DNA of 64,000 nt from Tessaracoccus sp. SD287 (lineage in GTDB: Bacteria; Actinomycetota; Actinomycetes; Propionibacteriales; Propionibacteriaceae): the NCBI RefSeq assembly GCF_017355265.1, contig NZ_JADIJQ010000008.1, positions 46,913-110,912 on the forward strand, given 5' to 3'. This document shows, piece by piece, positions 25,532-33,707 of the stretch (position 1 is its first letter; the number at the start of each line of letters is the position of its first letter). The position numbers were made by a program, and so were the translations under genes. The notes under the pieces were generated by a model, which saw only the letters and a list, made by a program, of their open reading frames with translations, searched no databases and was not told where the DNA came from.

Positions 25532-26397
25532 GCGCCTCGGCGACCGGCACCGACGAGGCCGACCGGCACGCGAGCATCACCGACGCCCACGGCCTGAAGC
25601 CGCGTCGTCCGGGGTGGAACATCTCGCTGCTGCCCGCCTTCCTGGTGTGTGTGTCGGGGTTGTTCCTGTTCGCCCTGGAGTGGCGGCCGGTCGGCTACCT
25701 GTGTATGGCGGCCGGGATCGCGCTGTGCACCTGGCTCGACCGGGTGCTGCTGCGCGACCTGCTGCTGATCGCGACGGGCATGGTGATCGTCTCGACGGTC
25801 TCGGTGCGCGCCAACGTCAGCTGGGCGAACGTGCTGCTGCTGGGCACCGTGCTGACGATGGCCGTGGCGGTCCCCTACCTGATGTCCCGGTTCGGCTACG
25901 GCGACCACGCCGTCCGGTTCCAGTGGCTCTCGGGTGAGCGCTGGACGCGTCCGATGATCATCTACCTGTTCGCGGTGCCCGCCATCGGTTGGCTGGTGCT
26001 GCCGGCCTACTTCGTGCGCAGCGGCACCTACCTGAACTGGCCCCCGCTGGCGGACTGGACCGAGGTGGTCCGCTTCTTCGTGGGGGTCAACTACATGGGC
26101 TCATGGGACGAGTTCTTCTTCATCTGCACCATCTTCGCGTTGCTGGCGCGCCACTTCTCGTTCCTGTGGGCGAACCTGCTGCAGGCGATCGTCTTCGTCA
26201 GCTTCCTGTGGGAACTCGGCTACCAGTCCTGGGGACCGGCGCTGACGATTCCGTTCGCGCTGCTGCAGGCCTACCTGTTCATGAAGACCCGATCGCTGCT
26301 CTACGTGCTGTGCGTGCACCTGCTGTTCGACGTGGTGGTCTTCCTGTCCATCGTGCATGCCCGCTACCCCGACCGGCTGCCCATCTTCTGGTACTGA
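25528..26397 (+). CDS. CPBP-like multi-pass membrane protein
   Basis: A 289-residue polytopic membrane protein with about eight hydrophobic segments. The C-terminal third resembles CPBP-family intramembrane proteases: SWDEFFFICTIFALLARHF occupies the position of the EExxxR motif, SFLWELGYQS follows, and CVHLLFDVV supplies the histidine motif. The first motif is degenerate (DE in place of EE, and Ile where Arg is usual), so catalysis is uncertain. It overlaps the SDR gene by four bases, so the two are co-translated. Confidence 0.75.
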   Translation: MSASATGTDEADRHASITDAHGLKPRRPGWNISLLPAFLVCVSGLFLFALEWRPVGYLCMAAGIALCTWLDRVLLRDLLLIATGMVIVSTVSVRANVSWANVLLLGTVLTMAVAVPYLMSRFGYGDHAVRFQWLSGERWTRPMIIYLFAVPAIGWLVLPAYFVRSGTYLNWPPLADWTEVVRFFVGVNYMGSWDEFFFICTIFALLARHFSFLWANLLQAIVFVSFLWELGYQSWGPALTIPFALLQAYLFMKTRSLLYVLCVHLLFDVVVFLSIVHARYPDRLPIFWY

Positions 26398-26418
26398 CCC
26401 AGCTCGGCGGGGGCTGGC

Positions 26419-26784
26419 TCAGTGCAGTTCGATCAGTGCCTGACCACCCTGGACGGCCTGGCCGGGCTTGACCAGGATGGCGCCGACGGTGCCGGCGTGG
26501 GGTGCGGTGATCTCGGTCTCCATCTTCATGGCCTCCAGCACCAGCAGCACTGCACCGGCCTCGAAGGCGTCACCCTCCTGCACCAGCACCCGGGCCACCG
26601 ACCCTGCCAGCGGTGCGACCACCGCATTGGAGCTGGCCGCCGGCATGGATGCCGTGGTCGGGGCGGCCACGTGGGAGGTGGCGCCGCCGCCGATGATGAT
26701 GGCCGCGGGACGCTGCCGTTCCTCCTCGGCGACCTCGACCTCGACCTCGTACTCGGTGCCGTTGACTGTCAACTTCAGTTGCAT
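26419..26784 (-). CDS. mmdB: Transcarboxylase 1.3S biotin carrier subunit
   Basis: A 121-residue biotinyl carrier of methylmalonyl-CoA:pyruvate transcarboxylase. The biotinylated lysine is Lys87 in LEAMKMETEI. The N-terminus MQLKLTVNGTEYEVEVEV and the Ala/Pro hinge match the propionibacterial 1.3S subunit in length and layout. The start at 26784 has GAAGAGGAAG upstream; an in-frame ATG 19 codons earlier overlaps the preceding gene. It carries the carboxyl group between the 12S and 5S active sites. It is last in the operon. Confidence 0.95.
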   Translation of the reverse strand: MQLKLTVNGTEYEVEVEVAEEERQRPAAIIIGGGATSHVAAPTTASMPAASSNAVVAPLAGSVARVLVQEGDAFEAGAVLLVLEAMKMETEITAPHAGTVGAILVKPGQAVQGGQALIELH

Positions 26785-26800
26785 GACTTCCTCTTCTCGA

Positions 26801-27052
26801 TCACCGGACGTGCAGGACCTGGCGGTTGTGGATGCGTCCACGCGCCTCGGTGGTCCAGGCGCTGGACTGCCGGAACCGGACGGCCTTCACCGTGGCCGAG
26901 TGGCCGAGGTAGGCCGCGACGGCGGCCGAGATGGCGATCAGGTCCTCTTCGGGAATGCGCTGGCTCCTGGCCAGCCGCTGCACCTGCGCCTCGAGGGCCT
27001 CAACCTTGGCGGTCAACGCCTCGACGGCGGCGAGCAGTTCGCTGTCACTCAT
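26801..27052 (-). CDS. Small coiled-coil subunit of the transcarboxylase operon
   Basis: An 83-residue protein. The N-terminal half is a heptad-patterned coiled coil (LLAAVEALTAKVEALEAQVQRLARSQRI), followed by LIAISAAVAAYLGHSATVKAVRFR, a pattern seen in small proteins encoded beside acyl-CoA carboxylases and transcarboxylases. AGGAGG precedes the ATG. It sits 12 bases after the 12S gene and 16 bases before the 1.3S gene, so it is probably a structural or assembly subunit (epsilon/delta-like). Its precise role is inferred from context. Confidence 0.82.
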   Translation of the reverse strand: MSDSELLAAVEALTAKVEALEAQVQRLARSQRIPEEDLIAISAAVAAYLGHSATVKAVRFRQSSAWTTEARGRIHNRQVLHVR

Positions 27053-27064
27053 GTCAGCCTCCTG

Positions 27065-28621
<1,557 letters not shown>

Positions 28622-28649
28622 TGTGGTCCTCTCGATCCGTCAGCGGCGC

Positions 28650-30143
28650 TCAGGCCGGCTCGACCTTGACGTGGTGGGTTCGCCCGCCGAGGGTGATGTC
28701 GTAGGCGATGGGTCCGCGGACGGCGTGCGCATTGCCCTTGGCGGCCTCGGCGTCAGCCTTCAGCTGGGCTTCGGTCTTGCCGACATTCTTGGGGCCCTCC
28801 GCGCGGGTGGCCAGGAAACCGGGGGCGACGCCGGGGAACATCGCGTTGGTCAGCACGTCCTCGTCGGTGCCGTCGAAGCCCTCCAGCTTCTCGGCGTCGC
28901 TGACCAGCTTCTCCCATTCGGGTTCCAGCAGGTCGGCGGGGCGGACGGTGATCGCCTCCTTCTTGGCCTGTGCCCGGGCAATCTCGACGACCTCGGCATT
29001 GCGCTCGCCGGGGCATTCGCCGTAGTAGCCGAGCATCAGGTCGGCGAACTCGCCGGTCATCACCTGGTAGCGGCCCATCAGCACGTTGAACACGGCCTGG
29101 GTGCCGACGATCTGCGAGCTGGGGGTGACCAGCGGCGGGTAGCCGGCGTCCTTGCGCACCCGGGGCACCTCCTCCATCACGTCCTGCATCCGGTCGGCCG
29201 CACCCTGGTTGCGCAGCTGGGACTCCATGTTGGACAGCATGCCGCCGGGAATCTGGGAGTCGAAGATGCGGGTGTCGACCAGGGTGGCCGACTCGAACTC
29301 CTTGTACTTGGGACGCACCCGCGCGAAGTGGTCACGGATGGCGCCCAACCGGGTCTTGTCGAGTCCGGTGGTGTACTCGGTGCCCTCCAGCATCTCGACC
29401 AACGCCTCGGTGGGGTTGTGTCCCGGGCCGAGTGACATTGAGGAGATGGCGGTGTCGACCACGTCGGCCCCGGCCTCAATGGCCTTCATCAGGCTGACCA
29501 GGGTGACACCGGTGGTCGCGTGGCAGTGGACGTTGATCTGGACCTCGGGGTAGGCAGCCTTGATGGCGCTGACGACGTCGAAGGCGGCCTGCGGCTTCAG
29601 CAGTGCGGCCATGTCCTTCAGTGCCAGCGACTGGGCACCCATGTCGATCAGGCGCCCGGCGAGCTTCACGTAGCCCTCGGTGTTGTGCAGCGGGCTCACG
29701 GTGTAGCAGATCGTGCCCTGGGCGTGCTTGCCCGTCTTGGCGACCGCCGCCATGGCGTGCTCCAGGTTGCGCGGGTCGTTGAGGGCGTCGAAGACCCGGA
29801 AGACGTCCATGCCGTTCTCGGCCGACTTCTCCACGAACTTGTCGACGACCATGTCCTCGTAGTGGCGGTAGCCCAACAGGTTCTGACCGCGCAGCAGCAT
29901 CTGCAGGCGCGAGTTCGGCATCAACTCGCGGAACGTCCGCAGCCGCTGCCAGGGGTCCTCGTTGAGGAATCGGATCGCGGAGTCGAACGTCGCCCCGCCC
30001 CAGCACTCCACCGACCAGTAGCCGGCCGCATCAATGTCGGCACAGGCCGCCACCATGTCCTCCATGGCCATGCGGGTGGCCATCAGGCTCTGGTGGGCGT
30101 CCCGCAACGCTAGTTCGGTCACACCAATCTGTCGCTGACTCAT
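28650..30143 (-). CDS. Transcarboxylase 5S subunit (pyruvate carboxyltransferase)
   Basis: A 497-residue subunit that transfers the carboxyl group from biotin to pyruvate, forming oxaloacetate. The TIM-barrel metal site is visible: LRDAHQSLMATRM, the Lys in SLALKDMAALLKP, and the His pair in INVHCHATTGVTL. The C-terminal carrier-interaction domain follows. It is homologous to oxaloacetate decarboxylase alpha and pyruvate carboxylase. It is the first gene of the transcarboxylase operon. The ATG follows TAGGTT by six bases without a Shine-Dalgarno, consistent with a leaderless transcript. Confidence 0.96.
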   Translation of the reverse strand: MSQRQIGVTELALRDAHQSLMATRMAMEDMVAACADIDAAGYWSVECWGGATFDSAIRFLNEDPWQRLRTFRELMPNSRLQMLLRGQNLLGYRHYEDMVVDKFVEKSAENGMDVFRVFDALNDPRNLEHAMAAVAKTGKHAQGTICYTVSPLHNTEGYVKLAGRLIDMGAQSLALKDMAALLKPQAAFDVVSAIKAAYPEVQINVHCHATTGVTLVSLMKAIEAGADVVDTAISSMSLGPGHNPTEALVEMLEGTEYTTGLDKTRLGAIRDHFARVRPKYKEFESATLVDTRIFDSQIPGGMLSNMESQLRNQGAADRMQDVMEEVPRVRKDAGYPPLVTPSSQIVGTQAVFNVLMGRYQVMTGEFADLMLGYYGECPGERNAEVVEIARAQAKKEAITVRPADLLEPEWEKLVSDAEKLEGFDGTDEDVLTNAMFPGVAPGFLATRAEGPKNVGKTEAQLKADAEAAKGNAHAVRGPIAYDITLGGRTHHVKVEPA

Positions 30144-30155
30144 GAGGCAAACCTA
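30141..30155 (-). promoter_or_regulatory. Leaderless-type promoter of the transcarboxylase operon
   Basis: On the minus strand TAGGTT (30155-30150) ends six bases before the ATG (30143-30141). An inverted repeat at 30173-30195 lies where the -35 region would be. Confidence 0.5.
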
Positions 30156-30172
30156 CCCAGCAACCGGGCTCC

Positions 30173-30195
30173 CATTTGAGGGGGGCGCGTCAAAT
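30173..30195. promoter_or_regulatory. Inverted repeat upstream of the transcarboxylase operon
   Basis: CATTTGA (30173-30179) and TCAAATG (30189-30195) are perfect 7-base arms around a 9-base spacer. The repeat is placed 17 bases upstream of the predicted -10, so it may be an operator controlling the propionate pathway. No matching regulator gene is in the window. Confidence 0.4.
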
Positions 30196-30299
30196 GTCGG
30201 AATCCACGGGGGCTAGTGCCGCCCAGTACAGCAGCTCGCGCAGCGATGCACATCTCGTGCAACGGATGGCAACAGGGTCATGGACCACCAACGGGGTGC

Positions 30300-30695
30300 T
30301 CAGGCGGCGTTCTCGTCGGGCTGGTGGATGCCAAAGGTGTTGCCCTCGGTGTCGAGGTAGTAGCCCTGCCAGGCCATCCCCGGCAGGGCGTACTTGGGCA
30401 GCGCCACCTGCCCGCCGGCCTGCAGGATCTTGGCCTCGGTCTCGTCGTAGTCGGCGGTGCCCATCGTGCAGACGAAGGCGTTGGTGCCCTGCTCGGGGGC
30501 AGGTGCCGGGACGGGCCGCTGCAGCAACCCGCCATTGATTCCCGGCTCCCCCTCGGTGCCGGCGACGATGCCGAAGTAGGGGGCGCCGGTGATCTGGCTG
30601 TAGTCCTCGAACGTCCAGCCGAAGACGGCGCCGTAGAACGCCTGGGCACGGTCCAGGTCGTCGGCCTGGATCTCGAAGTGAACAGGACCGGACAT
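30300..30695 (-). CDS. VOC family (glyoxalase/bleomycin-resistance fold) protein
   Basis: A 131-residue protein with two betaalphabetabetabeta modules: GPVHFEIQADDLDRAQAFYGAVFGWTF begins the first, and LPKYALPGMAWQGYYLDTEGNTFGIHQPDE ends the second, with metal-ligand-type His/Glu residues in usual places. Members include glyoxalases, dioxygenases and drug-binding proteins, so no substrate can be given. AAGGAG lies six bases before the ATG at 30695. It appears to be a single-gene transcript. Confidence 0.88.
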   Translation of the reverse strand: MSGPVHFEIQADDLDRAQAFYGAVFGWTFEDYSQITGAPYFGIVAGTEGEPGINGGLLQRPVPAPAPEQGTNAFVCTMGTADYDETEAKILQAGGQVALPKYALPGMAWQGYYLDTEGNTFGIHQPDENAA

Positions 30696-30809
30696 GGTGG
30701 CTCCTTGGGGTGTGGATCGACGCTGTGCCGATGAGATGACTGTGCCACTGGCCGCCGACAAATTCTGGTCCCAGCGACTCTTCGGCCGAGTCCGTGCCAC
30801 ACTCGCCCC

Positions 30810-31028
30810 ATGGCACGCGAACTGGCACAGCACCCCTGCCGCACCGAATGCTCGTGGTCGGGACAGGAGGACTTCATCGACGGCCTGCGCGTCTTCGCCT
30901 GCGCGGGCTGCGGCTCGGAGTGGACTGCTGCCGAACCCTGGGCGCCGGCCAACGTTGATGGCACCCAGCCCCTGGACGTGATGGCGGCCCGGATCGCCGC
31001 CCGGATGAGGACCGGCCAACCGGGCTGA
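30810..31028 (+). CDS. Small zinc-ribbon-like hypothetical protein
   Basis: A 72-residue protein with Cys at CRTEC and a CxxC pair in VFACAGCGSEW, which could make a small zinc ribbon. The rest is polar. There is no Shine-Dalgarno; CACACT six bases before the ATG is a weak -10 candidate for leaderless initiation. It was not recognised as a known family and no partner is evident. The gene downstream begins 116 bases later and has its own leader. Confidence 0.5.
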   Translation: MARELAQHPCRTECSWSGQEDFIDGLRVFACAGCGSEWTAAEPWAPANVDGTQPLDVMAARIAARMRTGQPG

Positions 31029-31052
31029 ACGCCGACCAACGGCCACTTCACA

Positions 31053-31070
31053 ACACCCGCCCGCGGGTGT
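31053..31070. terminator. Short GC-rich hairpin upstream of the protease cluster
   Basis: ACACCCG (31053-31059) and CGGGTGT (31064-31070) pair around a four-base loop. The hairpin is a possible terminator isolating the protease cluster from the small upstream gene. Confidence 0.4.
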
Positions 31071-31100
31071 GCAATGTGTATCAGGGACAGGCCACCGGAG

Positions 31101-31126
31101 TTCCTGTCAGGTGACGTCGTTCCTGT
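31101..31126 (+). promoter_or_regulatory. Direct repeat in the leader of the protease cluster
   Basis: TTCCTGT occurs at 31101-31107 and again at 31120-31126, a 19-base period close to two helical turns, just upstream of the first protease gene. It could be a regulator site. No convincing ECF promoter with normal 16-17 base spacing was found here. Confidence 0.3.
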
Positions 31127-31144
31127 ACCCCTGGAGGTTCCACC

Positions 31145-32653
31145 GTGCCAGCGTCCCAGCTCCGCATCCTCGATCCGCTCACTGCCGAGCCGCTCCCGCA
31201 CGGCACCATGCCCCGCCCGGTGGCCTACCTCGGTGACCACGTGCTGGTGCGCGGCCTCACCGAGGCCACCCGGGCCGGCGCCCTCGACCTGCTCCGCAAG
31301 GCGGCCCAGTCCCTGGGGCTGGACATCGTCGAGCCCCGGGCGTCCAAGGTCGAGTCGATGCTGCGCGAGGACCCCGAACTGGCCCGGCGCCTGGACCTGA
31401 TCTGGACCACCACCGTCACCGTGGTCCGCGCCGACGGGCCACCGGCCGACGCCTGGCCCGTGCTGCAGCGGGCCCGACGCCTGGACCCCGCCCTGGCCCG
31501 CCACCTGCAACTGGACCACCTGGTCCAGTTGGCCCCCGACTACCAGGGCATGCCCTACTACGTCTCGATGCCGTACTACGTCTCGATGCCCTACTACGTG
31601 TCGATGCCGACCGGTGGTCCCCCGGCGGCCGAGTACACCCGTGCCGGCAGCGGCGGACGAGCACCGGTCGCGGTGGTGCTGCCCGACCCTGCCCTGCGCG
31701 CGCGCCAGTTGCGGCGTCCGCCGCTGGTGGTGGTGCCGGACACGGGTCTGGGCAGCCATCCCTGGTTCACCGACCCGGCGCGGGCCACCGACGTGGTCCA
31801 TGCCCGCGGCTTCCGGCTGGGCCTGGGCGGTGACGTACCCGCCATCAGCGGGCCGCCGTCGGCGCCGGACCCGTTGCAGGGACGGGTCGCGCCCTACGCC
31901 GGTCACGCCACCTTCATCGCGGGACTGGTCCGGCAGGTCTGCCCCGAGGCCCGGCTGCAGGTGATCAGCCTCTTCGACGACGCCGGCACCATGCCCGAGG
32001 GTGCCCTGCTCGAGGTGCTGGTCCTGCTGTTGGTGCGACAGTGGGACGTGCTGGATGGCCGGGGCGCCGTCGAGGACCTGATCGACGTCCTGTCGTTGTC
32101 GTTGGGCTACTACCACGAGGACCCCGACGACGCCCTGGAGGATGTCCCGCTGCGACTGGTGCTCGACGAGTTCGGACGCAGCGGGACGGCGGTGGTCGCC
32201 TCGGCCGGCAACCAGGCCACCACCGACAAGCTCTACCCGGCAGCCTTCGCCGGCCACACCGCCCCCTTCGACGCCTCCCGGGTACCACTGGTCAGCGTCG
32301 GAGCCCTGAACCCCGACCTGACGACCGTCGCCTATTTCTCCAATGCCGGCGACTGGGTGTCCTGCCAGCGCGCCGGGGCGGCGCTGGTCAGCACCCTGCC
32401 CTGCGACCTGGACGGTGAACTCCAGTCCGCCGCCGCACGGGTCGCCGTCGGCCAGCAGCGAGCCACCATCGACCCCGAGAACTTCCGCGGAGGTTTCGCC
32501 ACCTGGTCGGGAACCTCGTTCGCCGGCCCGGTGCTGGCCGCCCAGGTGGCGGCCCGACTCGTCGACGACCCACGCCTGGACGACACGGATGCCTCCACCG
32601 GCGTCGGTCGCGGCTGGTCCGCGCTCACCGCCGAACTGGGGTGGACACCGTGA
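31145..32653 (+). CDS. S8 family subtilisin-like serine protease without visible signal peptide
   Basis: A 502-residue subtilase with a complete catalytic triad: Asp199 (VVPDTGLGSHPWF), His254 (YAGHATFIAGLV) and Ser458 (WSGTSFAGPVLAAQ). The oxyanion Asn is in ASAGNQAT. No signal peptide or membrane anchor is visible, so it is probably cytoplasmic. The N-terminal 130 residues are a separate domain, perhaps a prodomain. It is joined to the protease by three exact MPYYVS repeats (residues 136-153) and a Gly/Pro linker. GGAGG lies eight bases before the GTG. It is the first gene of the protease cluster, and the sigma factor gene overlaps its stop. Confidence 0.9.
   Translation: MPASQLRILDPLTAEPLPHGTMPRPVAYLGDHVLVRGLTEATRAGALDLLRKAAQSLGLDIVEPRASKVESMLREDPELARRLDLIWTTTVTVVRADGPPADAWPVLQRARRLDPALARHLQLDHLVQLAPDYQGMPYYVSMPYYVSMPYYVSMPTGGPPAAEYTRAGSGGRAPVAVVLPDPALRARQLRRPPLVVVPDTGLGSHPWFTDPARATDVVHARGFRLGLGGDVPAISGPPSAPDPLQGRVAPYAGHATFIAGLVRQVCPEARLQVISLFDDAGTMPEGALLEVLVLLLVRQWDVLDGRGAVEDLIDVLSLSLGYYHEDPDDALEDVPLRLVLDEFGRSGTAVVASAGNQATTDKLYPAAFAGHTAPFDASRVPLVSVGALNPDLTTVAYFSNAGDWVSCQRAGAALVSTLPCDLDGELQSAAARVAVGQQRATIDPENFRGGFATWSGTSFAGPVLAAQVAARLVDDPRLDDTDASTGVGRGWSALTAELGWTP
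31550..31603 (+). repeat. Three tandem 18-base repeats encoding MPYYVS
   Basis: Three consecutive 18-base units, differing only at synonymous positions, encode MPYYVS three times between the N-terminal domain and the subtilisin domain. The synonymous differences argue that the peptide repeat is kept by selection rather than arising from very recent slippage. Confidence 0.85.
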
Positions 32654-33240
32654 CCACGACCACCGTCTTCGACCAGGCCGCCTCCGCCTTCAGCGACTAC
32701 CGCGAGGGGCAGACCGGGCGCATGTACGACCTGGTCCGACTGGTCACCCCGGCCCTGTGGGCCATCGCCCGCTCCTGTCACCTCGACCCGGCCCAGGCCG
32801 AGGACGTCGTCCAGACGGTGTGGGTGCGGCTGGTGGCCAGGGCCGACAGCATCACCGACCCCCAGGGCGTGTTCGCCTGGCTGTTGACCACCACCCGACG
32901 CGAGGCGTGGCGGGTGAGTGGGACCAGCGTCCGGGAGGCCAACCCTGACCAGGACCTGGATCGACTCGTCTCCCCCGACCCCGGCCCGGAGTCGGTGGTC
33001 ACCACCGACGACCAGAACAGCAGGTTGTGGCGCCACGTGGGTCTGCTGAGCCCCCGCTGCCAGGCCCTGCTGCGGGTGATCGCCTACGTCACCCCACCCG
33101 ACTACGCCGCCATCTCGCAAGCGCTCGGCATGCCCGTCGGGTCGATCGGACCCACCCGCGGCCGCTGCCTGGCCGCCCTGCGCACCTCATTGACCGCCGA
33201 CCCCTCCTGGACCCACCTCGAGAACGGACGCCCGGCATGA
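32650..33240 (+). CDS. ECF-type RNA polymerase sigma factor
   Basis: A roughly 196-residue sigma-70 family protein. Region 2 spans about residues 20-95 (YDLVRLVTPALWAIARSCHL, AEDVVQTVWVRLVARAD, VFAWLLTTTRREAWR) and region 4 spans about 125-180 (LSPRCQALLRVIAYV, DYAAISQALGMPVGSIGPTRGRCLAALR). GTG at 32650 overlaps the subtilase stop by four bases; a GTG three codons upstream is equally in frame. No classical anti-sigma gene with a transmembrane helix lies beside it; the next small gene is the candidate regulator. It probably directs transcription of the cluster in response to an unknown signal. Confidence 0.9.
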   Translation: MTTTTVFDQAASAFSDYREGQTGRMYDLVRLVTPALWAIARSCHLDPAQAEDVVQTVWVRLVARADSITDPQGVFAWLLTTTRREAWRVSGTSVREANPDQDLDRLVSPDPGPESVVTTDDQNSRLWRHVGLLSPRCQALLRVIAYVTPPDYAAISQALGMPVGSIGPTRGRCLAALRTSLTADPSWTHLENGRPA

Positions 33241-33707
33241 ACGACGACGCACGCGCACCCCTGACCGACGATGACCTCGCACTGCTCGCCGACATCGGCC
33301 GCGCCCAGGACGAGCTGGACCCGCTGCCGCCGGGCCTCCTCGAGCGGATCGAGTTCGCGATCTCACTGGAACTGCTGAACGCCGAACTGGCGACGCTGAC
33401 CGACGCCGAACTGCTCACCGTCCGCAGCGAGGAGGCAGTCGTTACCGACACCGTCACCTTCACAGCCTCCAGCACCAGCCTGATGATCGTGCTCAGTCCC
33501 GACCAGGATGCGGTGCGCATCGACGGGTGGGTCACCGGTGGCGGCATCACGGTCACCCTGCATGCCGGCGCCGACAGCCATCCGGCCGTCTCGGACGCGA
33601 CCGGCCGCCTGGTCTGGTCGGGGGTGCCGCACGGGCCGGTTCGCTTCCTGGTCGCGCCCGCCCGTCCCGGCGGGCGGCCCGTGGTCACCCCGATGATCGA
33701 GGTGTAG
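33237..33707 (+). CDS. Small protein between sigma factor and CHAT protease
   Basis: A 156-residue protein of unknown function. The N-terminal third is acidic and helical (LTDDDLALLADIGRAQDELDPLPPGLLERIEFAISLELL). The C-terminal part is beta-rich and resembles a carboxypeptidase-regulatory-like or other Ig-like fold (VRIDGWVTGGGITVTLHAG, GPVRFLVAPA). The start overlaps the sigma gene by four bases (ATGA) and its stop overlaps the CHAT gene by one base, so all three are translationally coupled. Its place beside an ECF gene makes an anti-sigma or adaptor role possible; this is inference. Confidence 0.82.
   Translation: MNDDARAPLTDDDLALLADIGRAQDELDPLPPGLLERIEFAISLELLNAELATLTDAELLTVRSEEAVVTDTVTFTASSTSLMIVLSPDQDAVRIDGWVTGGGITVTLHAGADSHPAVSDATGRLVWSGVPHGPVRFLVAPARPGGRPVVTPMIEV

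Noticed and set aside
31080..31130. ECF-type promoter (GGAGTT...CGTC) upstream of the subtilase
   Set aside because: Spacing is about 12-13 bases, too short for known ECF promoters; only the direct repeat is recorded.
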